From Panicum virgatum (Eukaryota > Streptophyta > Magnoliopsida > Poales > Poaceae), in NCBI RefSeq assembly GCF_016808335.1, contig NC_053147.1:20384913-20448912 (forward strand): DNA of 64,000 bases, in the 5' to 3' direction. Positions within the stretch are counted from its first letter, which is position 1, and each line of letters begins with the position of its first letter. Made by a program: the position numbers and the translations under genes. The notes beneath the pieces are model-generated. The model worked only from the letters and a program-made list of their open reading frames with translations. It made no database searches and was not told the origin of the DNA. Below, piece after piece: positions 1-9,937 of this stretch.

Positions 1-1547
1 ATTATGGAGCCTATCATCTCTGGCACAATGATCATGTTGCGCAGATGGGTCCTGACAGGCTCGGGCTTCTCACCAGCAGGCGCCTCCTTTTTCTGTACAT
101 GTACAGAAAACAAAGGATGGACATTGGCTTACCATTATGTTCTCAACAAAGAAATGTTGCAGCATACAAAATACAGCAGTGTTAATAGCAATTTTTTTAC
201 ACTTCATGGCAACAATTCCAAAAAGTGATGCAAACAGTAGCATGGAGTATAAACTGAGAAAACTCTACCAACTTTTCATCTCAATCAAATGAAACCAAAA
301 TCTGTAGAAAAATGCATTCTCAAGACTCACCGATAGGTCATGAACCATTCCCTATATCTACCAGCCTACTAATCAGAAATCTCATTGTCATGACATTCCA
401 AACAACAGGTGTAACAAGTTTACAGACTAGACAGACTATTCTGAACTACTATGTATCTTGAGCCCCATTCGACTAATCTGTAATATGCATTATTCCAAAG
501 ACTAATAACAAACTCATCATTCGTGGATTGACAGCATGGCATACATCTTTCAAGATCAAACTAACATTTCTGTTACATCAACAAACAAATATACCATATA
601 TTTGAATTCCATAGCTCATAAATTGTTATGCACTTATTGCACGTGTTTTAACTGAACATCATTATTCATGTCAACAACTAATGACACCATTCAAACAGTA
701 ATTTCAATATGTCAAGTTAAGATGTAGCGGTTTTGCAGAGAAGCTACCAATCATTGAAAGGAAGAATTAGCTGCATTTTCAGCCATTTCCTGCGACTAAA
801 TGTAACACTGAGTGCTGATACACCTTCAATCAATCATCTATAAGACTATAATGCAAGCATCAAAAGTGAAAATAACCATTGTGCCTATGAGCCAAACAGA
901 TGTGCATTGTTTACATCTGAAACTGCATGCCAAATAAACTACAGAGTCAGATGCCTCAACATGTTAACCATTGCTAAGCTGCTTTATGCACTCAATGCCT
1001 AGACTACAAAATCTGCACGTTCCAGCATCCCGGCATCAAAATTCACAGGATCGCAATGAGCAAGATAATCAAGCAATCAGCCAAATTAAATCGCAGAGAG
1101 GCAGGGAATGCATTACCGCCTTGCGCAACCTCTTGATCAGAGCCATCGGCTTCCTCTTCAGACCCCTCTGGAACCTAAATCCAAAAAAGAAAAAACAAAG
1201 GGAGTAAGAACAATGATCATACATTCTATCCTCCAGCACCGAACCCCATAATCAAACCACCATTTCCTGCCGCATCTAGCACCTACCTTCTGCGGGCGCG
1301 GGCAGGGAAAAGCTGGACGAGGTCGTCGGTGGACATGTCGAGAAGCGCGTCGAGGTCCACGCCGCGGTAGCTGTACTTGCGGAACGTCCTCTTCTTGGGC
1401 TGTCCTGCAGCGGCGACCTCCGCATCGACGTCGACGTCCGCCTGCGAGGCACCATCACAGCGGCCAAAGGGGTCATTAAGCTCAACGACGGCGAAATGAG
1501 CGAGTGTCGGGGATTCAAAGAGTGTGAGAGCTAGGGCTACTCACCAT
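1..1547 (-). CDS. RPS15: Cytosolic 40S ribosomal protein S15 (uS19), 5' part, runs off the left edge
   Basis: Component of the small ribosomal subunit head. Minus-strand coding exons are 1547-1545 (ATG only), 1441-1287, 1174-1117 and 92-<1. Introns start GT and end AG, and the phases close (3+155+58 nt = 72 codons before the last exon). The product begins with a short acidic stretch, then [18 protein letters not shown], a [18 protein letters not shown] stretch, and later [19 protein letters not shown], all hallmarks of eukaryotic S15. An intron directly after the ATG is a pattern common in plant ribosomal protein genes. Intron 3 (93-1116, about 1.0 kb) is AT-rich and holds nothing else I recognise. 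The last roughly 50 codons lie outside the window. Identification is very secure; which paralogue it is cannot be told. Confidence 0.96.
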
Positions 1548-1631
1548 GGCTGCGGCTGGTTGAGGAATGAGGAGGATAAGCTGCAGGGGAGGCGAGGAGC
1601 GGCGGGGCAGCAGGCGGCGGCAGCGGCGGCG

Positions 1632-1740
1632 GCTCTAGGGTTTGGAAAGAATGGCGAACGAATGTGGCCGCGGGTATATTAGGTAGGAGTATTCCAATTT
1701 GTAAACTGGGCCGATGGAGGTTGCCACTTGCAGCCCACAA
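1632..1740 (-). promoter_or_regulatory. RPS15 core promoter with telo-box and site II motifs
   Basis: On the minus strand upstream of the RPS15 ATG lie a telo-box AAACCCTA (1643-1636) and two site II-type TGGGCY matches: a GGCCCA/TGGGCC at 1707-1712 and TGGGCT at 1737-1732. This combination is well known in promoters of plant ribosomal protein and other growth genes, where telo-boxes and TCP-bound site II elements act together. The motifs are seen directly; their function is inferred from the family. MULE-1 begins only about 20 bp further upstream. Confidence 0.7.
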
Positions 1741-1977
1741 TGGTGTGGGAAACAAGAGCCTTTTTTCATTTTTATATTTAAAAAAAAATTAAAAAATATA
1801 TGGCCGTTCCAAGAAATTTAAAAAATGGGTCCCCGTCGCCCATGGGAGGGCGATAGATTTTTTTTGTAAATTTTTTTTTTACAAACCGGACATCGGTCAG
1901 CACGGCGCGAGAGGGCGCCCCCCAATGGGCGACAAGGGGGGCCTGTCGCCCGCCTCGGGCGACAGGGTCCCCTCCTC

Positions 1978-1984
1978 TATATAA
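1978..1984 (+). promoter_or_regulatory. TATA box at the inner edge of the MULE-1 left TIR
   Basis: TATATAA at the inner end of the left TIR points toward the Myb/SANT-like ORF that starts about 330 bp downstream. TIR-embedded promoters driving outward-in transcription are known for MuDR. Promoter activity here is inference from position only. Confidence 0.45.
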
Positions 1985-2308
1985 GCCCCCCACCCTATTC
2001 CCTCCTCATTTGAGTCTAAAAATTCCACCAAAAATTCAGGAAAAAAGAGAGGAACTTCCACCAAAAATCCTGAAAAAAAAGAGAGGGGTGAGGAGAAGGT
2101 AAGCGGCGAAGCCCTGCCGGATTACGCACTTGTGATCTGCAGGTAATTATATTTGAATCCATTGATATTGTATAGCAATTTAATATAATTAGTGCTATAG
2201 TAGAACAATTTAAGTACGAGTTCGAGGATAGAATTAATTTTTGGATAGTGAAATATAGAATTGTAAATTTATAATGACAGTACCTTATTGATATTACAAC
2301 ATAAGGCA

Positions 2309-3285
2309 ATGGCTGCCTCCAATTCCGGAGGATTTTCATGGACCGAAGAAAAATCTAGAATAATACTTGATATCATGACACATCTTTTAATCAGTAAGAA
2401 GTTGAATCCATTAGCGGATGGTACGATAGAGATGGTGTTGTCTAAAATAGTAGAATTTAAAGATTTCACAATGTTTCGAGGTATTACAACGCAAGATGTA
2501 AAGTGACACCTGCTATAACGTCGGAATATATACATGAGAGTATGTGAACTAGCGAATCATCCTAATGTCATTGGATTCTTACAAAGTTCTTGTAAGATAT
2601 GGATGCGGCCAGAGGTGTATGAGATGTACACTAAGGTAACTCTCATTCAATTCTAATTTCGTCCGTCATTTGGAATCTATATTTATAAAATAGTAAAATT
2701 ATTGTTTAATTATATGCTAGGATTACCCCGAGGACACGGAGTTAATTAACAAATCGATACCAAATTTCCGTAAATTGGTATGTATCTTCGGTGGACTTAT
2801 GCCGCAAACTAGGCGAAGGAGGTGGAGAAGATTTTCGGGTGATAGTACTTGGCCTCCACGAGAACAGATGACCGGAGGTTCGTCAAGTCATGCTGCAGCA
2901 CCTCAAGCACCAAGTTGTGTTAACTGGGATGACGACATGAATGACTTCATGCCTCCCAAACCATGGCCTCCAACACATGATGTTCCTCCTCCTGTACGTA
3001 CATGAACCTAGATCCAGAAAAAAGAGAAAGGGAAAGCCAAGAGTTTCGTCAAGTCATGCTGCAGCACCTCAAGCACCAACTTGTGTTAACTGGGATGACG
3101 ACATGGATGACTTTATGCCCCCCAAACCATGCCCTCCAACACATGATGTTCTTCCCCCTGTACATGAACCTAGATCCAGAAAATAGAGAAAGAGAAAGGC
3201 AAGAGGTTCGTCGAGCCATACTACACCACCTGCAGCACCACCATCTGTCAACTGGGATGACGACCTAGATGATTTCATGCCATGA
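2309..3285 (+). pseudogene. Myb/SANT-like DNA-binding protein carried by MULE-1, decayed
   Basis: The ORF opens MAASNSGGFSWTEEKSRIIL, matching the start of the plant Myb/SANT-like domain (Myb_DNA-bind_3 type). The reading frame then hits TGA at 2503 and TAA a few codons later, but the same frame continues with an RRNIYMRVCELANHP segment up to 2635. An intron GT-AG at 2636-2720 joins it to DYPEDTELINKSIPNFRKL, a stretch typical of these proteins after the domain. The C-terminal part consists of an imperfect repeat (HAAAPQAPxCVNWDDDM). Two in-frame stops and a 4-bp insertion make it non-functional. It converges on the transposase pseudogene, like the two-gene layout of MuDR, although the second protein here is unrelated to MURB as far as I can see. 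Confidence 0.7.
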
Positions 3286-3290
3286 TCTAT
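2875..3290 (+). repeat. Three-copy coding tandem repeat in the MULE-1 Myb/SANT ORF
   Basis: Copies begin near 2879, 3044 and 3208 (period about 165 bp). Each encodes a TCVNWDDDMxDFMPPKPxPP-like segment followed by a basic EPRSRKK tail. Copy 1 reads CTGTACGTACATGAACC where copy 2 reads CTGTACATGAACC: a 4-bp GTAC duplication that shifts the frame and ends the ORF at the TGA near 3003. The third copy is the most diverged. Confidence 0.8.
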
Positions 3291-3839
3291 AACATATAAT
3301 GTTCATCGGTTTAAGATGTATTCGCATTTAGTATTGTTAATGTTGTATTATGTTTGTATGTATGTCTCGTACCTAACTTGCATTCACTGGACATGTACAT
3401 AATGTCGAGTTTGAATCGTAGTTAGTCCTAATGGAGCATCGAAACATAAACATACCATCTATCGTATGTAATGGAAAATACGAGAGAGATCCCAAGTGGT
3501 GCTCCTCCTAGCTGTGAATACCCCAAGACATCGGGGTCACCGTGCGCGCCAGGTGAGTCTGGAGTCAAGTTGTCAAGTTCGTCTAAGGTGACGCTCTCGT
3601 TATCTGGAACGAACGTACTCGAAACAAACCCTGCGTAACATATAAATGTAAACCAACATATATTGCGTGGTAAATTAGTGAGTGTATTGAGAGAGTGTTT
3701 TGTACCAGGTCGAAAGGAAGGAAGAAGGTCCGGCGCCCGCATCAGGGTAGAATCCTACGCATAAAATGCGGATGTTAGCGTACGCTCGTGTCTTTCGTCA
3801 TGACATGTAGAAACTGAAATACGAAACATAAACTAACCC

Positions 3840-5379
3840 GTGTAGGCCGGTATCTGTGGCCCCGGTACCATCCCTGGATACGGTCCGCCAACTGGTGGTG
3901 CCCCTCTAAACATTCCAGTATGGCCAAACGCAGTAGTTGGATCGTATCCTGTTTGTGATATTAGTAAATATGTAGTAACACTTGATATAATTTTAAAGAG
4001 ATATCTACATTACCTGCAGTTGTGTAGTACTGAGACGTCGGCTGGTGCGCGGTTGCCGGACACGGGAACGACGATGAGGCCTGGGACGACCGTGGTTGTC
4101 TTCAGACTGCACATGGCTTCCCAAGTTGTGCAGTATTGAACGCAACTGGTCACGCTGCCTCGACCATGCCTCTGTCTGCTCAAACTGGGTCATTAGGGAT
4201 CCGGCACGTACCCTCATCAGGTAAGTCGAGCAGTCCGTCTCCATCATGTTGCAAAGGTGAAACTGCATCCATTGAGTAAAGGAACAGTTAGTAACACATG
4301 AATTATCTTATGAATATGCCTAATGCACCACCTGTTATGGACATCGGGCCATAATGGAGGCGTTGTCGCAGTTCCGCATTGCAATTTCATTATTGATTGT
4401 AGCAGACCTGCATGCCTATCACTAATAAGGCACACATCTGGACGTGCAGCAACAACATGATCCTTCACTCGTTCAAGGAACCAATACCAACTGTCTAAGT
4501 TCTCATTCTCAACAAATGCAAATGCAAGCGGAGCTATTTGGTTGTTGCAATCTACCCCGATTGCGGTGAGTATCTGACCTTTATACTTTCCAGTCAGAAA
4601 TGTGCCATCAATGTAGATCACCGGAAGACAACACTGAAATGCCCTAACACAGTCACCTAGGCAAAAGAAAACCCGTTGCAGAATGTTTTGCCCCCTAGTC
4701 ACGGCTGGTACGAGGTATGTGTCATAAAAGCTTCCAGGATTTCTAGCAGCAACTTGTGATAACATATGACGTAGGTTATCATATGATGCCTCGTATGTGC
4801 CGAACCGCATCTCGAACACTTTTTGTTTAGCCCGTCATGCCTTCAAATAACTAATGGTGTACTGGTAAGTCTGCTCAATGTGTCGAACAATTATTTTGGC
4901 TCATAATTTAGGTTGTCCATAATCAACCTATATATTTGCTTTGCAACAAAGTCGCATGATATATTGAGATGCGAGGGCTGAAATTTTGACAGCAAACAAG
5001 TGTGCTCTGTCACAATGGAACATTTCCAGTTCGACTTCTATTTTTCCTCGAATGCATGTACTCGCCATGGACATCCATCATTCACACACTTCACCTCATA
5101 TTCTTTACTGGCAGACTTCACGACTCTAAATTCTCTCTTTAATGATATTGCCCATACTCTCACAGCATCTTTTACGTCTTCAATGTTTGGATATGTTGCA
5201 CCTTGCACTACCTCATTCTCTCTGTACTCCCACTCCTGATTTCGTACGTCTTCTACGACATGATTGTCAAAACCATGCTTCTTCCACTCTTTTGGCAATG
5301 AGTACTGCTCGTCATCAGATGAGCCGTCATATTCTTCCATTTCCATTGCGGCTTGGTTTTCTGCCTCCATCTCGTCCAC
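3840..5379 (-). pseudogene. MuDR-family transposase of MULE-1, degenerate and core-deleted
   Basis: From 5379 down, the minus strand encodes the MuDR DNA-binding module (EFRVVKSASKEYEVKCVNDG, then CPWRVHAF with its zinc-ligand CPW). It is followed by the MULE catalytic domain at 4819-4330 with VIYIDGTFLTGKYKGQILTA (first catalytic Asp), ENLDSWYWFLERVK and LISDRH (second Asp). The frame is broken by TAG near 5037, a frameshift near 4890 and TGA at 4837-4835 where family members have Trp. After DVHNRWCIRH the normal downstream part with the third acidic residue and the SWIM zinc finger is missing. A proline-rich tail with GGPYPGMVPGPQIPAYTG (about 3900-3840) probably marks the old C-terminus. 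It is inactive. Confidence 0.88.
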
Positions 5380-5443
5380 GATGCTATGTATCCTCTCTCC
5401 CTCATCACCAAGGCCATGTGGTCCGATGTTTTGGTTCTCTATC

Positions 5444-5724
5444 TGTAACGTCCCGCCTCCCCGAGATCGGGTCCGCTTACATCTGGCAGATTTCTAGGAC
5501 ATAGACTACCCTCACAGACCAACACATGTCTTTTCTGCGCACTTTGTCCTCACTCGTGCGCACCCGGAAAGAAGTTCCCGGTTGGTCACCCATCCCGAAA
5601 TTGCTCCAAGCCAAGCACGCTTAACTTCGGAGTTCTTTCGAGATTGGCTTCCGGAAAAGAAGTTGCAACTTGTTGATATGAGTATTCTATCAATCCTATT
5701 AAGCTCTTGGGCTGGAATGTCACA
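5444..5724 (-). mobile_element. Cassandra-like LTR with a 5S rRNA-derived core
   Basis: On the minus strand the block starts TGTGACATTCCAGCCC and ends GCGGGACGTTACA (TG...CA). Its centre (about 5636-5574) carries GAACTCCGAAGTTAAGCGTG and GGATGGGTGACC, the two most conserved stretches of plant 5S rRNA, separated by a diverged segment. Further on it has a CTGTGAGGGTAGTC and AAGCGGACCCG stretch like other Cassandra LTRs (GTGAGGGCGTGG, AAGCGGACAAT). Length 281 bp fits the family. It lacks a matching 5-bp target duplication (CTATC on one side, TCTCA on the other), so it is probably one end of a rearranged element rather than a clean solo LTR. It is not a functional 5S gene. Confidence 0.78.
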
Positions 5725-7416
5725 TCTCACTATATACACTAGCAGTCTACTATGAACTTTCCCTACGTAAGCGGGGTTAGTGTACTTGTAGAAAAATCGC
5801 AATATATACATCTATCCATAACTACTACATGGCTAGAAATTAGTTGATATTATATATATAGTCACCTGACATATCCTATGCTATATAGGGCTTAAGATCT
5901 AATCTCTCCTAATCCCTTAATCGCGAATCAATGTAGATTTCTGAAATTCATTTTTAGTCTTGAAAACACCAAAATAATATTGCTGGTACCCCCTGGTGCA
6001 TTTCAGCTCTGATACCAGCTGTGACAGACCCGCCGAGTTAAAACGCTTAATTAAATGTAACCGCCATCATCAGGCGCATTAGCTTAATTAAGTGTAACTT
6101 GACAGGCTGTTTCCAACCCACAGGCCGATCGAAACACACTAGAAGTCTCGCACGAAGGCGAGCGCAGAAGATACCAGCATGATAAAATATTATAAAATAG
6201 AAAATTAACATTAAGTCTTTTACAAAACAGCTTTAAATTTAAAATTGCAAACAGAAAAGACAGCACGGAAGAAAATCTAACTTACAGAGCATGTATACTA
6301 GAGAAATAAATAAAGCAAACTAAATAATTCGAGAACTACCGAGACGTGTAGATAAGGCGTCACATCGAGCCCACCGATATGACACCTAGTTAGCTCCTAA
6401 ACCTGAAAATAGGGTAAACAACAAACCCTGAGCAACTAATACTCAGCAAGACTTACCCGACCAGTGGGTATAACTTAGCCCACATAACTAGACATGCAAG
6501 GCTTTTGGCTGGTGGTTATTTTTTGTATAAAGAGCGACTAAAGTAGTTTCCTTACTTTTATTATTTTTAGCTCCAGGTTCTATATAAATGAACTACCATC
6601 TAATATTTGCATAGACCCACTATAGCAATCATGGTGATGCAAGCAAAATAATTCAATGTGCTCAATATTTTATATAAATATACATAACTCACCTTCTAAC
6701 ATTTTGCTACGATGCAGCAAAAAGATCAAGGCCCTCATAACCGCGAGACACGGCGAATCGATCCGATTTAACCTTGCAAGGTGGACCTAACCAACACGGC
6801 ACGCATTTGCCCCGTCGGACTATACATGCCAACCATTCCCCTCCCTGCCTTGAACTACAGAACCGCCCCACCTGCATATAGTCAGCCGAGCCCTACGAGA
6901 TACCACCAAAAGTTAACATATGCATCCCAATTCTCCGCGGCCACTCGACTCGCCTTAAGGGGTGGGTAGAAATTCTGTACTTTCGAAGCAAGGCAGTACT
7001 CGGCTTACCAGTTTCGACTACCTCCTACTCCCGGCATGCGGTTAGTACAATTCAATCCCCGATCAGCACTGCCGACAACGACCGGTCCTTAATCGACTCA
7101 GACGGGGCTAAGGCACCCAGGAACCCTGTCCTGCGGCCATACCTATACATCATCCTTGCCCGGTCTCACATCTCCATATCCATTTCAATACTCAAGTACT
7201 GTAACATAAGTAGACATAACCTATGTCTCACGAGTAACTGGAAAGTACTCGACTTCTATATATTCTATCTCTCGCGAGTGACAAGAAGTCACTCGACTTC
7301 TACCACGAACTCTTAAGCATAACATTACTATCGTCCTATCATACTAGTATAAACTCAAAGAAACCTAGAGATCATGCAACTAGGGTTTCAACCAATATCT
7401 ATACGTAATGCACAAG

Positions 7417-7418
<2 letters not shown>

Positions 7419-7453
<35 letters not shown>
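7419..7453. repeat. (AT)n microsatellite inside the long LTR
   Basis: About 17 uninterrupted AT dinucleotides. Simple repeat; expected to be length-polymorphic. Confidence 0.95.
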
Positions 7454-7455
<2 letters not shown>

Positions 7456-7804
7456 ATAATTTAAATTAATAGGTTGTGCTCCGGGGCTTGCCTGAGGGTA
7501 ACACTAAGTCAGTGTTAATGCTATCAATGCCTTGGGCCCTTCCGACCTTGGGCCGGGTCTTCAGTTGCGCCAGCTGGTCCTTCTCTCTTTAGGATACATC
7601 CACCAAACACCGTCTTGGGGTTCGGCTCTAACATCGCGTGCTTCACGCTCACGCACTGTACATCTAGAGCATCTACATGAGATGCATATGACATGAGAAT
7701 GTATGCAAATATGATATGCAACAACAATCTTTCAAATGCCTAAGTAGAAACACTACAAATTTACCCCAAATTTACCCAATTCTACATCCAACAGTTCTAA
7801 TAAA

Positions 7805-8495
7805 ACCCGGAATATCCGGATTCATATCCGGAGTATCCGGACTCTGAAGTCCAGAGTTTCCAGGCCTATACCCGGAGTTTCCCCCGGAGGGTCCCAAACC
7901 CGGAGTATCCGGGCTTATACCCGGAGTATCCGGACCCGACAGTATTTTCGCCCCAAAAACTGAAATCTTGATTTTGACAAAACCAACCCACCAAAATCAA
8001 AACCCTTTTAGATCCTAGTTGAGGGATGCATATGGAGTTGATTGACCAAAAGAAATCACTTAAAACCTCCTAGAAACATAGATCGGGGCGGCACAAGTTT
8101 GAATACCTAGAATGAGCTTTTCTCCGCGCGAAGAACTTGAAACCGAGGGCACCCCGGGAAGGAATACGTGGGGAAGATGGCCCTCCACGCAGATTCGAAT
8201 TCTCCTTGGTCTTGGGATCGATTCGGGGTGGGGGATTTGGAGTTTGGGATTTGGGGAGAGGGAGAGCTTGTGAGGGAGAGGGAGGCCACGGTGAGGGAGT
8301 GAGAGGGAGAGGGAGTGGCGTGAGAGAGGGAGAGAGTGAACTGTGAGTGAGAGAGAGTGAGATATTTAACGGTTGTGGGGCCCAGAGGACAAAATAAAAT
8401 AAAATAGCAAAATCCAGGTCCGGAGTATCCGGATGGGTGTTCGGAGTATCCGGACGTTAGTCCGAACTATCCGGGCTAATACCCGGACTATCCGG
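7805..8495. repeat. Dispersed near-palindromic CCGGAGTATCCGG motif in the LTR
   Basis: Two clusters (7805-7946 and 8400-8495) hold about a dozen copies of CCGGAGTATCCGG or close variants (CCGGAATATCCGG, CCGAACTATCCGG, CCGGACTATCCGG). The arms CCGGA/TCCGG are self-complementary around a short centre. Between the clusters lies a purine-rich GAGAGG stretch (about 8255-8365). Confidence 0.85.
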
Positions 8496-9043
8496 GCCTA
8501 GGTTGATTCCGAGGAGAAAAATTGATATGGGGTCGATTTGAATTTCAAACGTGGCTCGAACCGTTATTGAAAACCATTTTAAAAGCTATTTCCTTCTCGC
8601 ATAAATTAACTTGCTAGCAAAAATTTTATTTAGCGATCTTGTTCATGCGTGTTTAAGGCTAACAATCATGTTAATCGCGGCTTATCCTTAATTACAAGAG
8701 ATTAACACATGGGGTGTTACAGGGGGAGGCGACAGGCCCCCCCCTGTCGCCCGTTGGGGGGGCCGCCGCCGCCGAGCCCCCGCGCCGCGCTGACCGAGGA
8801 CCGGTTTGTAAATTTTTTTTAAAAAAAGGCCTGTCGCCCTCCCCATGGGCGACAGGGGCTCATTTTTGAAATTTCTTGGAACGGCCATATATTTTTGAAA
8901 TTTTAATTTTTTTAAATATAAAAATGAAAAAAAGGAGAAAGAAGAAGGCTCCGCCTTGGATGTCTGACAGGAGTGGCCCACGGCGTCTGGTGGGGCCGAG
9001 CTATGATAGTAATAAGCTGGCAATTATTCTAAATAACTGACTT

Positions 9044-9377
9044 GTTTGGTTTGTGTTGTGCTAGAGAATAGTAACATTTTGACCGTTAATTACGGTGTCA
9101 AACAAAGTCAGTTTACAAAACTAACTTTAGAACTCCGCGCTAGGAACTCTGAAGAATCTAACGAAGTCTTTGGCCGCGCGATTAGAGGACGGGTACTGTA
9201 GCATTACTGTAGCCAATCATCGATTCATTACCGTCATTAGATTCGTCGCGAAAAGTTACACCCATCCCTGAAAAGATTTTGCAAATAGACTTCATTTAGT
9301 ACACTATACATGCGAGATTTTTTTTCTCGGAAAACGTGCGCGCACACTAGGAGGGAGGGAGAACCAAACTGAGGCCA
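9044..9377. mobile_element. Grass MITE, same family as the copy at 20039
   Basis: The ends CTTGTTTGGTTTGTG and (minus) GGCCTCAGTTTGGTTCTCC form imperfect terminal inverted repeats. The interior has TTAGATTCGTCGCGAAAAGT and TACACCCATCCCTGAAAAG, also found inverted in the 20039-20372 element. No clear target duplication was read. Confidence 0.6.
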
Positions 9378-9937
9378 ATTTCTCATAGACTAAACGTTCA
9401 TACATTTTCATTAATCTTTAGGCATCATGTGCTGTAGAGATGTTAGTATACTATTATCCACAAGCTCAATGGCTTGTCACTATTTATCACAAGTTCGGTT
9501 TTTTATCTAATGAATGACATGCGTCGACTGAAATACAACAACACACTTTACTAGTGCAGTTGTCACAATAAGATGGTGGCGCAGATACTTCATGCAATCC
9601 CTGGTCAAAATATAAATTGCCATGTGGGATCTTATAGTTTTTTTCTATACTATAAAAGTTAAAACAATTGAAACTCTTTCTCACCAAAATTAGGTCCACC
9701 GTATCTCTCACGGAGGACCCAATTGTCAGGTCTAAAGGTTTGACGAAAGAGGGTGGGGACTCATTTTTTAATAGAAGGAAAATATTTCTACCCAAAAGAT
9801 TTGTTTTTTTCACCAAAAATTTTAACATACCCACATCTCCCACCCAATAATATCTTCCAAACATAGGCACAAGGTGATTCCATATAACCCGTGTGTTTTA
9901 TTTCCCTTGATCGGCGAGCAAGAACGGCAGCAAGAGG

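Larger units (their letters stand above)
6005..8721 (-). mobile_element. Long LTR and primer-binding site of a minus-oriented LTR retrotransposon, truncated
   Basis: The minus strand reads TGTAACACCCCATGTG from 8721 and runs to GGCGGGTCTGTCACA at 6020. Two bases later comes TGGTATCAGAGCT (6017-6005), the initiator-tRNA-Met primer-binding site, so 6020-8721 is read as a 5' LTR of about 2.7 kb. A shorter LTR starting with TGTGACGCC near 6363 is an alternative. About 280 bp of leader follow (6004-5725) and then the sequence jumps to the Cassandra-like LTR; no gag or pol ORF is present. No matching target duplication was found. Gypsy affiliation is a guess from the long LTR and primer site. Confidence 0.6.
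1758..8936. mobile_element. MULE-1: Mutator-like element with nested LTR sequence
   Basis: Long terminal inverted repeats pair 1758-1950 with 8936-8722 (both begin CCTTTTTTCATTTTTATATT after one variable base, then share ATATATGGCCGTTCC and GTCGCC-rich hairpins). Direct 9-bp flanks GAAACAAGA (1749-1757) and GAAAGAAGA (8937-8945) match 8 of 9, as expected for a Mutator-superfamily target duplication, although the sequence is purine-rich and so less decisive. Inside lie a degenerate MuDR-type transposase on the minus strand, a Myb/SANT-like ORF on the plus strand, and LTR-retrotransposon sequence from 5444 to 8721 that interrupts the inner part of the right TIR. The element sits 211 bp upstream of the RPS15 start codon. 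Confidence 0.85.

Noticed and set aside
5574..5636. A 5S rRNA gene
   Set aside because: Only internal blocks match and the rest diverges; the surroundings are an LTR with TG...CA ends, so it is Cassandra-derived.
6781..6969. Short open frame in the long LTR
   Set aside because: It has no similarity and lies in non-coding LTR sequence with no gag or pol context.
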